Source of the DNA: JAGVWJ01 sp964588555
GTDB lineage: Archaea; Micrarchaeota; Micrarchaeia; Anstonellales; Bilamarchaeaceae
Direction: 5' to 3'
Assembly (NCBI GenBank): GCA_964588555.1
Contig: CAZPPT010000007.1
Span: 1 to 64,000, forward strand
Length of the DNA stretch: 64,000 nt
The notes beneath the pieces were generated by a model. That model made no database searches. It saw only the letters and a program-made list of their open reading frames with translations, and was not told where the DNA came from. Both the position numbers and the translations under genes were made by a program. Every line of letters begins with the position of its first letter. The stretch's first letter is position 1. This document shows, piece by piece, positions 17,056 to 25,421 of the stretch.

Positions 17056-17442
17056 TTATTTATCCCACAAGAATGGAAGCAGTTCCCTCAGTTTTACTGT
17101 TTTACCATTTGCGATAATCACATCTGCGTCAAGATTCTCGTCATGAATCTGGTGCATGAACTCGCGGCATTTGCCGTACGGCGGGATAATCCCAAATTCT
17201 GAAACTGCTACTATTTTTTTTATCCTGTACTCGCCAGCCGTAATCATCGCTGCAATTGCACTTTGTTCTGCACAAAATCCCATTCCTGCAATCGCATCAA
17301 TGCAAACGCCAAGATACACATCTCCTTTCTTAGTAAGAAGCGCGCACCCAACGTCAGCGGCGGTAAATCCGTGCCTTATTTTTATTGGTTTTAAAAGAGA
17401 TTTTGCCTTTTGAATAAGTTCCTCATCTGTTACCAATGCCAT
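17056..17442 (-). CDS. Cytidine deaminase-like protein with an altered zinc site
   Basis: A 128-residue protein of the cytidine deaminase family. The C57-A-E59 motif (GFCAEQSAI) supplies one zinc ligand and the catalytic Glu. The second motif, normally P-C-x-x-C, reads P-P-Y89-G-K-C92-R-E, so one of the two cysteines is a tyrosine. Deamination of cytidine or deoxycytidine is the likely role if Tyr can be tolerated; otherwise the specificity has moved. The ATG at 17442 leaves one base between it and the pyrE stop, so the two are an operon. Confidence 0.78.
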   Translation of the reverse strand: MALVTDEELIQKAKSLLKPIKIRHGFTAADVGCALLTKKGDVYLGVCIDAIAGMGFCAEQSAIAAMITAGEYRIKKIVAVSEFGIIPPYGKCREFMHQIHDENLDADVIIANGKTVKLRELLPFLWDK

Positions 17443-17443
17443 T

Positions 17444-18100
17444 TTATACGCCGTACTTCTTTCGGTACTCAAGGAAGCTCTTGTAAATTTTATCATCAAC
17501 GTATACTTTTCCATCGACTTCTTTATTCTTAAGGTGCTCAAAAATATCGCTTATGGTCGTGATGCTGTGGACCGGAATGCCGGTGCCGTTCGTAAATTCC
17601 TCAATGGCATTTAAGCGCATTCCGCGTTCCTGGCGGTCAACTGCGATCACAATGCCTGCCACGTCGCCCTTTACGCTCTTTATCTTGTTTACCGCCTCAA
17701 CCTTTGTTTCACCAGTTGTAAAAACATCATCAACAATGACTACCTTTGCGCCATAGTCTATCTCAGGGCCGACAAGCGCGCTTGCATCCGCGTATGTTTT
17801 CTTCTCCTTTCGGTCAAAAAGCCACGGCTTATCCACGCCAAATTCCTTGTGGAGCGCAATTGTTGTGCTTACTGCAAGCGGGATACCCTTGTATGCGGGA
17901 CCGAAAACAACGTCAATATTGTTTCCATATGTCTCATTAATCTTCTGCGCAAAGTATTTGCCAAGCTCGTAGCTTGATCCGCCGCTTGAGATGACTCCGG
18001 TACTGATAAAAAACGGCGAATTCCGCCCGCTCTTCAATACAAAATCACCAAACTTGACCGCACCAACTTTTGCCAAAAATTCGATAAATGAAGTGTTCAT
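17444..18100 (-). CDS. pyrE: Orotate phosphoribosyltransferase
   Basis: A 218-residue type I phosphoribosyltransferase with the PRPP-binding motif VVIVDDVFTTGET and the N-terminal GDFVLKSGRNSPFFIS segment typical of PyrE. It joins orotate to PRPP to form orotidine 5'-phosphate in pyrimidine synthesis. It is followed one base later by the cytidine deaminase-like gene, which fits joint use in pyrimidine metabolism. Confidence 0.95.
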   Translation of the reverse strand: MNTSFIEFLAKVGAVKFGDFVLKSGRNSPFFISTGVISSGGSSYELGKYFAQKINETYGNNIDVVFGPAYKGIPLAVSTTIALHKEFGVDKPWLFDRKEKKTYADASALVGPEIDYGAKVVIVDDVFTTGETKVEAVNKIKSVKGDVAGIVIAVDRQERGMRLNAIEEFTNGTGIPVHSITTISDIFEHLKNKEVDGKVYVDDKIYKSFLEYRKKYGV

Positions 18101-18132
18101 GGTCTAATCTTTGGTAGCAGGAATTTTAAACA

Positions 18133-18879
18133 TTATCCAAGTGCAACCCCTGCCCATGCGCCAACTGCGTATCCGATGAATGCCGCAACCAAGCCGATAA
18201 CGGTCATCTCAAGGCCGGTCTTCCACCAAACCCCAGTCGTCGTCTTTCCCTTATATGCGCCTGCAAAGAAAAGTGCAAGTGCGGAAAATGCAAGCGCAGG
18301 CATTGTTGCGTCAGTCACTGACAAGAAGAAAAACGGTATGAGCGGAATAAATGAGCCTGCAAACGCGGAAATGCCTACTACAAGCCCTTCACGTACTGGC
18401 TTAATGTCCTTACTTTCCGATAACCCGAGTTCCTCGGTCATCATGGTGTCAAGCCACATTTTTTCATCGCTGCAAATCTTATTGACAATCTCCTCAAGCT
18501 GCCTTCCTTCAAAACCCTTCTTTTTGTAGATAAGGCGGACCTCCTCGCGTTCGACATCAGGTATTTCGCGTATTTCGCGCCGTTCCCGTTCAAGCTCCCT
18601 AAAATAGTAATCCCGTTGTGCCTTGCCTGACGTATATGCAACTGCCGCCATGGAGATGCTTTCCGCAAACGTCGCAGCCAAACCGCCGACAATCACCGCG
18701 CCTGACCCGATGCCTGGGTTGACGCTTACTGCAGCGGCAAGCCCAAGAACAATTCCAAGGACGTTTACAAGGCCGTCCTGCCCGCCAAGAATCACCTGCC
18801 GGAGGAATGAGCCGTGGTCTGTTTTTACATGCGTTTTAGTATGAAACCTTTCTTGCGCTTCCTTGATCGTCTTTGCCAT
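18133..18879 (-). CDS. VIT1/CCC1-family metal ion transporter
   Basis: A 248-residue membrane protein of the VIT1/CCC1 family. It has the family's N-terminal GGQDGLVNVLGIVLGLAAA and AATFAESISMAAVAYTSGKAQRDYYFREL segments, a cytosolic Glu-rich metal-binding helical stretch (about 95-150) and three C-terminal membrane helices. Members move Fe2+ or Mn2+ out of the cytoplasm or into stores. The promoter region upstream (18880-19076) is shared with the divergent gene at 19077 and is very AT-rich. Confidence 0.92.
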   Translation of the reverse strand: MAKTIKEAQERFHTKTHVKTDHGSFLRQVILGGQDGLVNVLGIVLGLAAAVSVNPGIGSGAVIVGGLAATFAESISMAAVAYTSGKAQRDYYFRELERERREIREIPDVEREEVRLIYKKKGFEGRQLEEIVNKICSDEKMWLDTMMTEELGLSESKDIKPVREGLVVGISAFAGSFIPLIPFFFLSVTDATMPALAFSALALFFAGAYKGKTTTGVWWKTGLEMTVIGLVAAFIGYAVGAWAGVALG

Positions 18880-19076
18880 GCATGAGTTTCGAGCGCATGA
18901 TTTTTAATGCGTGGACTCATTTTTATGGCGTTTTTAAGTTTGTACTAAATTATAAATTTTATAATATTTTTAATATAAATCAACAATTTTAATTTATTTT
19001 TGTGTTTTTAACAACATTTTTATAGTAAATATTATAATGTCTGTCCTGTGTAAGGACTGGTGCGACAGGTATCCAC

Positions 19077-19892
19077 ATGGCCGCAACCATTCAAAAGATA
19101 AAGCCGACCGGCATACGGGCATCCTGGTTACGGGCACGGGAGTACGTAAAAGATAAGGGCGGCCTGCCATCCCATGTGCTTCATGATGATCTTCTTGTGC
19201 GTGCATGGCCAGCCTTACCGCAGGCACAACGGGAATTATTTGAAAGCTATTACCCTGCCTGGGCACGGGAGGTACTGGTATATCCGAAGACAAATAAGCG
19301 GTTCAAACGCGGAAATGACATCCTTGACCCCCACCAAGACAATTCCGGCAGGGTATGGGTATTTCCTGCATTTGCCGTTCCTTACGAGGCATTTGAACAA
19401 AAAAATGTAGTTCTCCTTGTGGATCCTGAGGAAATTGAACTCACGCGAACTCGAGTAGTTGTCCTTGCCGACCCGGAGTCTGTTATTGCATTATCTACTG
19501 CCGTATGGAAAATCGGCGGGAGCGGCATGGTAGATGAGGATACGCGGATCCCGCTTGAAGTTGACCGTGGCTTATTTAAGCGCCTCAAGGAGCACCAGAA
19601 ACGATGGCTTTGGAGGATGGACGGTTTTGGCGTCAGGCCGATACACCGTAACGTGAATGTATTTAACGGAGGACGGGACATCTTTGGAGGTGGCAGCTAT
19701 GATCTTGAGTTTGGTGCGGGCCATGCTGACACAGAGGAATCCCTTTTAGTGAATGGCGTGAATCGTAGTGAGCTTGAAACGATGGTTCATGCAGCCCATG
19801 CAAGCATTTCAAGCGCATTACGGCATGTACCTTCTGAAACGCTTGCAGATGCAACCGAGCTTGTCAGTCGCCTTGATTCGGCGTTGAAATAA
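19077..19892 (+). CDS. Hypothetical protein
   Basis: A 271-residue soluble protein of unknown family. It has no signal or membrane segment. Visible stretches include a Trp/Arg-rich N terminus (IRASWLRAREYV), a strand-rich centre (VVLLVDPEEIELTRTRVVVLADPE) and a helical C terminus. It lies divergent to the VIT1-type gene. A small hairpin (GTCCT/AGGAC) nested in CTGTC/GACAG lies in the 40 bases before its start. The codon use matches core genes, so it is probably a resident gene. Confidence 0.6.
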   Translation: MAATIQKIKPTGIRASWLRAREYVKDKGGLPSHVLHDDLLVRAWPALPQAQRELFESYYPAWAREVLVYPKTNKRFKRGNDILDPHQDNSGRVWVFPAFAVPYEAFEQKNVVLLVDPEEIELTRTRVVVLADPESVIALSTAVWKIGGSGMVDEDTRIPLEVDRGLFKRLKEHQKRWLWRMDGFGVRPIHRNVNVFNGGRDIFGGGSYDLEFGAGHADTEESLLVNGVNRSELETMVHAAHASISSALRHVPSETLADATELVSRLDSALK

Positions 19893-19909
19893 CCTCCCGT
19901 GGGCACAAA

Positions 19910-19917
19910 TTTAAAAA
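19910..19917 (+). promoter_or_regulatory. TATA-like box for the secretion-type ATPase gene
   Basis: TTTAAAAA lies 30 bases before the ATG at 19940, directly after the stop of the preceding gene, consistent with a separate leaderless transcript. Confidence 0.5.
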
Positions 19918-19939
19918 CCATAAATGCCTTACTAGTCAT

Positions 19940-22225
19940 ATGTGCCAGCTTTATCTCGAAGGAAACCGGGCAGTTATTGACATGTCCAAATGCCCCTATG
20001 ATTTTGCATCTGCCGAATTTATCAATTTTCACCTCAAGGATCTTTCAGCACAGGACGTCCATATCAAAACAATTGTCTACAAGGAACAGGTTGTCATTGA
20101 GCTTGACGAGGCAAAGGCATCGCTTCTCACCCAGTATGCAAACGTCGTAAAGCAGGTCGAAGGGCTTCTTTTGCGGACTGACCTCTATGGCATGAAAGAG
20201 GATCCGCATTATAATTACAGAAAAGCGCTCATCAGGAAATTTTATGAGGAGATGCTCCGAAGCCCGCAGGCTGCAGAGCGGCTTTTAAAGGAATACAAGG
20301 AGGAGCCGCCTGAAAAGCAGGTTTTTATGGAGGGCTACCAGACGTTCAAGAAATGGGTTGCGGGCATCATTAAGGTTTTTACTGCAACAAAACTTTTTGA
20401 GCTTGTGAAAAAGACCGGTGACTTGCAGACCGCGTTTCTGTCGCTTACGACGCTTGGCCTTGTTGATCATATTGAGCTTCTTACCTTTTCAATTCCCAAG
20501 GAGGCAAAGCCGATCCCTGCAGAAGATGCAAAATACAGCCTCTCCTATGGGTATGAAGTGCAGCTCTATGAGGTTCCGGGAAGCGATTCGTACCTTTACG
20601 TACAGACAAATCCCGTCCTTGAAAATCTTAGTCCGTACCTTAAGAAGCTCTTACGGCAGCATATCGAGGCGCAGACGCGTGAGATATTTGAAAATGTGGA
20701 TTACGAAATAATCATGCCGCTTAAGGCGCGCGAGTACCGGCAGTACTTTATGGACCGTGCGGTCCTTGACGGGGAGAAGATAACCCCTAAGGAAGCAAAC
20801 GTGATGGGGCGCGAGGCGGCCGCATGGGTCGTCGGGCTTGGCGGCCATGTTGAGAACCTTGCACTTGACAGCGACCACGTTACGGATATTTATACTGCAA
20901 ACAACAAGCCGATCGCAATCGAACATGTCCATTACGGCCACTGCAGGACGCTTCTTCGCTATAATGAGGAGCTTCTTGCGCGTGCATTCAGAAACGCGCT
21001 TCTTACCCTAGGCGACGTCAAGTTCGATAAGGATTCGCCTGTTGCAGATGTCGTTGTCAAGCGCCTGAGCATGCGCTGCCACCTCCAGCACCCTGCCGCG
21101 ACTTTTGGCGAATACCAGGGTGCGCTTCGGATCATGAAGGAAAAGCCGTTTACGTATCCCCAGTATCTGTATTTTAGGTCAATCTCACCATTTTATGCGG
21201 GCTATGATGACGTGCTTGTCGGCCTTGGCTGCAGCGAAGCGGTGCTTGGGTTAAAGGGGGTCGGGAAAACTGCGTTTACTGCCGCAAAAATCACCGCGAT
21301 CGGAACTGACAAGCGCATTGTTGCGCTCCAGGATATTGAAGAAATCCCTATTTACGCGTTCAGGCACCGCAATTTTGACATTGACGCGGGCAGGGTACAA
21401 AGCTCGGATCGTGAAGATACGTCTGCGTCCTTTGGGGGGCTTGACCTTATCTCTATGGCAAATGCCTCCCTTCGGCTCGGGGATGCGGCAATCATCATCA
21501 ATGAGGTCCGTTCGAGCGTTGCGCTTCGGGGTGTCATCAACATACTCAATACGCAGCCAGGCGTTTTTCTTTTGTATAACCTCCACGCAGAGTCGCTTAA
21601 GAATGTGCAGGACCGTTTTGAACTTGTCTGGAACATCCCTGCAACGAGCATGTTTGCAACAGACCGCTATACGTTCCTTAAGAAATTCCGCTTTGGCCGG
21701 TTTGGCCGGATGTACCGCGTCCTTGGGTTTGAATACCAAAGCGACATGGATAAGCGCGAGTTTGTCGAAACGTTCCGCTTCCGTGGTGCAGATAAGATCG
21801 AGAAATGCGTCCTTGAATGTAAATTCCTGCGAAACCCTGAAGGGAGCATGAATGACCTAAGCAAGGTGGATCTTGCGAAACTTGAAAAGGAGCTTGACAT
21901 CGTGTTTATCCCCCCTGCGCTTGCACGGCGGAGCGAGGAGACGGGCATTTCCCCTGAGCAATATATCCTCCAGGCGTTCTTCAAGGGCAAGATGTACCAG
22001 GAAATACTTAAGGCGGCAGAAAAACATGATGATAAGCTGCTGCTTGAGCTTGATTTCGTGCTAAAGGTAAATGCGCGGGCAAACAAGCTCATTGGGAGTA
22101 TGGAAAAGGACGGCCATGTTGATTTTGGCGCCGCATGGAAAAAATGGGAGCCGATATTTAAGGAAGTCTTGGATGAGGATATTGCCATGAGGAGCAGGGC
22201 AAAGGAAAAAGAGGAAAAGAAATAA
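19940..22225 (+). CDS. Type II/IV secretion-family (VirB11/PilT/GspE-like) ATPase
   Basis: A 761-residue protein with a long N-terminal region and a C-terminal ATPase core of the secretion superfamily. Walker A is G437-L-K-G-V-G-K-T444, the Asp-box region IVALQDIEEIPI follows, Walker B is AAIIINEVR and a LYNLHAES segment matches the family's conserved His box (sTlHA). Such hexameric ATPases drive assembly of archaeal pili, archaella or secretion machines. The length and the extra C-terminal 130 residues are larger than usual. No TadC/FlaJ-type membrane partner or pilin is visible next to it, so its partner must lie elsewhere. Confidence 0.82.
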   Translation: MCQLYLEGNRAVIDMSKCPYDFASAEFINFHLKDLSAQDVHIKTIVYKEQVVIELDEAKASLLTQYANVVKQVEGLLLRTDLYGMKEDPHYNYRKALIRKFYEEMLRSPQAAERLLKEYKEEPPEKQVFMEGYQTFKKWVAGIIKVFTATKLFELVKKTGDLQTAFLSLTTLGLVDHIELLTFSIPKEAKPIPAEDAKYSLSYGYEVQLYEVPGSDSYLYVQTNPVLENLSPYLKKLLRQHIEAQTREIFENVDYEIIMPLKAREYRQYFMDRAVLDGEKITPKEANVMGREAAAWVVGLGGHVENLALDSDHVTDIYTANNKPIAIEHVHYGHCRTLLRYNEELLARAFRNALLTLGDVKFDKDSPVADVVVKRLSMRCHLQHPAATFGEYQGALRIMKEKPFTYPQYLYFRSISPFYAGYDDVLVGLGCSEAVLGLKGVGKTAFTAAKITAIGTDKRIVALQDIEEIPIYAFRHRNFDIDAGRVQSSDREDTSASFGGLDLISMANASLRLGDAAIIINEVRSSVALRGVINILNTQPGVFLLYNLHAESLKNVQDRFELVWNIPATSMFATDRYTFLKKFRFGRFGRMYRVLGFEYQSDMDKREFVETFRFRGADKIEKCVLECKFLRNPEGSMNDLSKVDLAKLEKELDIVFIPPALARRSEETGISPEQYILQAFFKGKMYQEILKAAEKHDDKLLLELDFVLKVNARANKLIGSMEKDGHVDFGAAWKKWEPIFKEVLDEDIAMRSRAKEKEEKK

Positions 22226-22258
22226 ATATATTAATACGCGCAATCAAATAGCGATACT

Positions 22259-22570
22259 ATGGTTGAGGCATTCAAGGAAAAGGGAAATAAAAAGGGGGAA
22301 GTTGCCGTTGTGCCAAAACTGGTTGAGGATTCTGTCCCCGTTATTACGTTTGCCCGCATGCGGGATAACCTCACACATGATCGTTCAGAAGGTGTTGCAC
22401 CAAATGCGTACCGCGGGCAAAAAAATCTTGATATGACTGCAAACGTCCAGGACGTCCTTGCCTTAAATGAGGCAAAAGGCCCCCGCGATCTCCAGGATAA
22501 ATTGCTTTCCCGCCTGTCTGAGATCCTTCCTGACCCAAAAATAAGGCAGGTGCCAAAGCGTATTGTTTGA
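22259..22570 (+). CDS. Hypothetical protein
   Basis: A 103-residue hydrophilic protein starting MVEAFKEKGNKKGE, without membrane segments, cysteine motifs or recognisable domain; parts look disordered. It lies 33 bases after the secretion-type ATPase and runs nearly into the acetyltransferase gene, so the three are probably cotranscribed. The function is unknown. Confidence 0.55.
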   Translation: MVEAFKEKGNKKGEVAVVPKLVEDSVPVITFARMRDNLTHDRSEGVAPNAYRGQKNLDMTANVQDVLALNEAKGPRDLQDKLLSRLSEILPDPKIRQVPKRIV

Positions 22571-22571
22571 C

Positions 22572-23060
22572 ATGAAATTTAATGTCCGGATTTTAAGAAA
22601 GAAAGACGCGCTTATTCTGAGGGATGTTCGACTCAATGCATTACGTGATTCACCGCATTCATTTGGCGGCATATACGAGGAAGAATCGAAAAAGCCTCTC
22701 GCTTATTGGGAAGATATGGTGACCCGGAAGTTGGGCGACCGTGTCATTTTTGCTGCCGAGTACAAGAAAACAGTAATCGGAACCCTTTTTTGTTTTTGCC
22801 GTGAGGATGGCAGTGGCGGTTTTGGGGGCATGTGGGTTGATCCGACGTATCGTAATAAGGGGGTCGCTTCGGCACTCGTTAAGCAAGGAATCATGTGGGC
22901 TAAAAAAATGGGAGTTACAAAAATCACGCTCTGGAATACCAAAAACAACGAGGCAGCAAAACACCTGTACATGAAATCCGGCTTCACGCCTACAGGCAAT
23001 ACTCGCACTTTGGAATCGGATAACCGTTTTACTATTGAAGAATTAGTAAGAACCATTTGA
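22572..23060 (+). CDS. GNAT-family N-acetyltransferase
   Basis: A 162-residue GNAT acetyltransferase. The acetyl-CoA-binding motif is visible as GGMWVDPTYRNKGVASALVKQG, followed by the motif B strand ITLWNTKNNEAAKHLYMKSGFTPTG. It would move an acetyl group from acetyl-CoA to an amine; the substrate is unknown. ATG 22572 was chosen over a TTG nine bases earlier. Its stop codon TGA lies inside the TTGAT that flanks the 109-bp repeat element, so the element inserted right at the end of the gene without changing the protein. Confidence 0.9.
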   Translation: MKFNVRILRKKDALILRDVRLNALRDSPHSFGGIYEEESKKPLAYWEDMVTRKLGDRVIFAAEYKKTVIGTLFCFCREDGSGGFGGMWVDPTYRNKGVASALVKQGIMWAKKMGVTKITLWNTKNNEAAKHLYMKSGFTPTGNTRTLESDNRFTIEELVRTI

Positions 23061-23061
23061 T

Positions 23062-23170
23062 TTGAAAAACGGGGTTTCGTTGCAAGCAACGGGGTATGAA
23101 CCCCGTTTTTCAAAGTTGTGACCGAATGGGGCATCCCCAGCCAGCTTGCTGTGGGGTCCCTTCGGTCACA
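23062..23170. repeat. 109-bp two-hairpin element, copy 1
   Basis: The element is flanked by TTGAT on both sides (23057-23061 and 23171-23175). Hairpin 1 has perfect 15-base arms, TTGAAAAACGGGGTT (23062-23076) and AACCCCGTTTTTCAA (23099-23113), around a 22-base loop that itself folds. Hairpin 2 has perfect 10-base arms TGTGACCGAA (23117-23126) and TTCGGTCACA (23161-23170). A second copy of the same length lies at 52667-52775. No coding capacity; MITE- or REP-like. It sits between the convergent ends of the GNAT and GMP synthase genes. Confidence 0.9.
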
Positions 23171-23183
23171 TTGATGGTTGTGT

Positions 23184-24137
23184 TTATTCCAACTCGATTG
23201 TTCCAGGAGGCTTATTCGTAATGTCGTACACAACGCGGCCAACCTCGTGGATCTCATTGGTGATCCGTGTGGATATCCGCTGAAGGACGTCCCATTTTAT
23301 TTGTGAGAAGTTCGCAGTCATCCCGTCCAGGCTCCGCACTGCGCGCACGACGACAATGTGCTGATATGAGCGTTCGTCACCGCGCACGCCGACTGCCTTT
23401 GCAGGCAGGAGCGCGGCAAAATATTGCCATGGCCGCTCTATCTCGTTTTTTTCCGCTGCCTTTTCAAGCTCTTCTTCAACAATCGCGTTTGCCTCGCGTA
23501 CGATCTCCACCTTCTCTTCGGCCACCTCGCCGACAACGCGCACTGCAAGTGCAGGTCCGGGAAATGGCTGGCGTGCATAAATGGCAGGGGGCAGGCCAAG
23601 CTTCTGTGCAATAAGGCGCACCTCATGTTTGTACAGTTCACGGAGCGGCTCACAAAGCTTCAGGTGCATCTTTTCCGGCAACCCGCCGACATTATGGTGG
23701 CTTTTGATCGTGTGACGTCCCGTTCCGCCACTTTCGATCCAGTCAGGCGCGATCGTTCCTTGTAAAAGATACGTTGCCTTAAGCTTTTTTGCCTCCTTTT
23801 CAAAAAGTTCGATGAAAAGTGCGCCGATGATCTTTCGTTTCCTTTCGGGTTCCAAAACGCCTGCAAGAGCGCCGAGGAATTCCTTTTTCCCGTCTATTAC
23901 ATGAAGTGGTATTTTCGCATCCTGTGCTGCGCGCTCCACCTCTTCACGCTCATTTTTTCGCATCAAACCCGTGTCGACATAGAATGCATGGAGGTGCGGC
24001 AACACGCGTGCTGCAAGCGCAGCGGCAGTAAAACTGTCAACGCCGCCGGAAAGCGCGATGAGTGCTACTTCGTCGCCAACTGTCTTTTTGATGTATTCCT
24101 GCGCCTCGCCTATTGCTTTTGAAACGTTAAATGCCAT
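23184..24137 (-). CDS. guaAB: GMP synthase, ATP-pyrophosphatase subunit
   Basis: A 317-residue protein equal to the synthetase half of GMP synthase. The PP-loop is LSGGVDSFTAAALA, and the family segments LLQGTIAPDWIES, KSHHNVGGLP and RQPFPGPALAVRVVGE are all present; the C terminus ends in the usual KPPGTIELE-type tail (PPGTIELE). It adenylates XMP and uses ammonia to form GMP. Archaea often encode the glutaminase half separately, and no glutaminase gene is visible in this window. The end lies only 13 bases from the 109-bp repeat element. Confidence 0.95.
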   Translation of the reverse strand: MAFNVSKAIGEAQEYIKKTVGDEVALIALSGGVDSFTAAALAARVLPHLHAFYVDTGLMRKNEREEVERAAQDAKIPLHVIDGKKEFLGALAGVLEPERKRKIIGALFIELFEKEAKKLKATYLLQGTIAPDWIESGGTGRHTIKSHHNVGGLPEKMHLKLCEPLRELYKHEVRLIAQKLGLPPAIYARQPFPGPALAVRVVGEVAEEKVEIVREANAIVEEELEKAAEKNEIERPWQYFAALLPAKAVGVRGDERSYQHIVVVRAVRSLDGMTANFSQIKWDVLQRISTRITNEIHEVGRVVYDITNKPPGTIELE

Positions 24138-24199
24138 GATTTCACGATAGTATTAACCGTTCGTTACATTTTTTAATGATTCCACTTGTTTATATTTAC

Positions 24200-25027
24200 A
24201 TGCTTAAAAATAAACTAAAGGCAACTTTTCGCACAAGGGCGCTTGCACTTCTTGCGCGTGGCCTAAATGAGGATGAAATTGTATCGGTTATTTCAAACCG
24301 CTATCACAAGGGGGCCGATCCCGCCGAGGTCAGACTGTCCTATTTTCCCCGTTTTGGCTTATACCGTATTTCACACTTACAGGGCGCAACACGCGACGAG
24401 ATACTAAAAAAATTTTCACATATGCGGGATGCCCGGGAACGTGCCAAGAAACTCAACACTGACCCTACAATTTCCGCAAAAAAGGCAGCTGCCACTAGTG
24501 CCCGCATGCGTGCACTCAACAGGGATCCCGCATTTACACAAAGAAGGCTTGAGGGCATCCGCAATTCCTCCCTAAATTCGTCCGCATCGCGCGAACGGAT
24601 GTACGAACTCCATGCTGATCTGGTTTTTATGGAAAGAAAATCGGCCCGTTCACGAGCATGCATGAAACGTCTTCAGGCAGATCCGCATTTCCAAAAGAAA
24701 CGTATTGAAGGCATCAGGCGATTTTGGGAATCGTATCGGGCAGGGCAGCCTGTCTTTGCCATTGTGCCCGACGCACACATGCCAATATCACCTGATTCTA
24801 TTGAGGATCTGCTTATACTTCGCAGTACGCTTGCAGGTGCGTTTGCCAAATTGACCCCGCTGCAACGCCAACTTTTGAAAGAGGAATTTGACGTTGGCCC
24901 CATCGGGGAATCGGGATCCCCTGCCATTTCCGATGCTGCCCGGGAAGCTGAACTTGCCAATGCATTTAGGGTTTTACGGGAAAACGCCGCACTCTGTGAT
25001 GTGGCAGACGACTATTTCAAACAGTAG
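24200..25027 (+). CDS. Protein with repeated basic NUMOD-like motifs and a sigma-region-4-like C-terminal helix
   Basis: A 275-residue basic protein of unknown function. An N-terminal HTH-like stretch (ALALLARGLNEDEIVSVI) is followed by a repeated pattern: RMRALNRDPAFTQRRLEGIR, then RMYELHADLVFMERKSARSR and CMKRLQADPHFQKKRIEGIR, which recalls the NUMOD/AP2-like modular DNA-binding motifs of homing endonucleases. The C terminus (LAGAFAKLTPLQRQLLKEEF) resembles the helices preceding the HTH in sigma factor region 4. A DNA-binding role is inferred. ATG 24200 was preferred because TTTTTTAATG at about 24170 would then be at leaderless distance; ATG 24176 is the alternative. Confidence 0.55.
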   Translation: MLKNKLKATFRTRALALLARGLNEDEIVSVISNRYHKGADPAEVRLSYFPRFGLYRISHLQGATRDEILKKFSHMRDARERAKKLNTDPTISAKKAAATSARMRALNRDPAFTQRRLEGIRNSSLNSSASRERMYELHADLVFMERKSARSRACMKRLQADPHFQKKRIEGIRRFWESYRAGQPVFAIVPDAHMPISPDSIEDLLILRSTLAGAFAKLTPLQRQLLKEEFDVGPIGESGSPAISDAAREAELANAFRVLRENAALCDVADDYFKQ

Positions 25028-25030
25028 TCT

Positions 25031-25369
25031 TTATTCCTTATGGAGGTGGCTTTCCCTGCTTAATGACCAGCTGAGCACCGTCCGTATTCCGACAATGAGC
25101 GCAAGTGAAAATATCTCCTGCATGTCCGATACTATGGAAAGAAGTATCAGGTCAGCTGCCACAAAAAAGTCAAGCGCAAGGATGATTTTTTGGATAAATA
25201 TGCGCTTTACATGCTCATAGGGGACAAATCTCTTTTTTTCTGATAATTCGATTTTAATGATCCGCGCTGCGGATACAAGCGACACATAAACGATCAAAAG
25301 GATGCCGACCACTCCGATTATCGTTGCAGTGTACTCAAGCAGGGTGACCAGCAGCGGGTTCTCGATCAT
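25031..25369 (-). CDS. DUF1622-type membrane protein
   Basis: A 112-residue membrane protein with three hydrophobic segments (about 8-30, 55-78 and 82-98) and the conserved pattern of the DUF1622 family (ALDFFVAADLILLSIV, VGIRTVLSWSLSRE). The family has no proven function and is often found alone. It ends three bases from the convergent upstream gene. Confidence 0.75.
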   Translation of the reverse strand: MIENPLLVTLLEYTATIIGVVGILLIVYVSLVSAARIIKIELSEKKRFVPYEHVKRIFIQKIILALDFFVAADLILLSIVSDMQEIFSLALIVGIRTVLSWSLSRESHLHKE

Positions 25370-25421
25370 GCGTGTATAAATCCGTATACATTTTTAAGCG
25401 CTTACATTTCTATACTCACAT

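Noticed and set aside
19037..19156. Small frame with a CKDWC motif starting 40 bases before gene 19077
   Set aside because: It overlaps the confident downstream gene in another frame, is only 39 codons long and its second part reads like a shadow.
21251..21739. Reverse-strand frame inside the secretion-type ATPase gene
   Set aside because: Lies wholly within the ATPase core with intact Walker motifs; no promoter or domain.
22703..23257. Open frame crossing the GNAT gene, the repeat and guaAB on the reverse strand
   Set aside because: It overlaps two confident genes and a non-coding repeat; the apparent protein is a shadow. A similar shadow exists over the other repeat copy, explained by the repeat itself.
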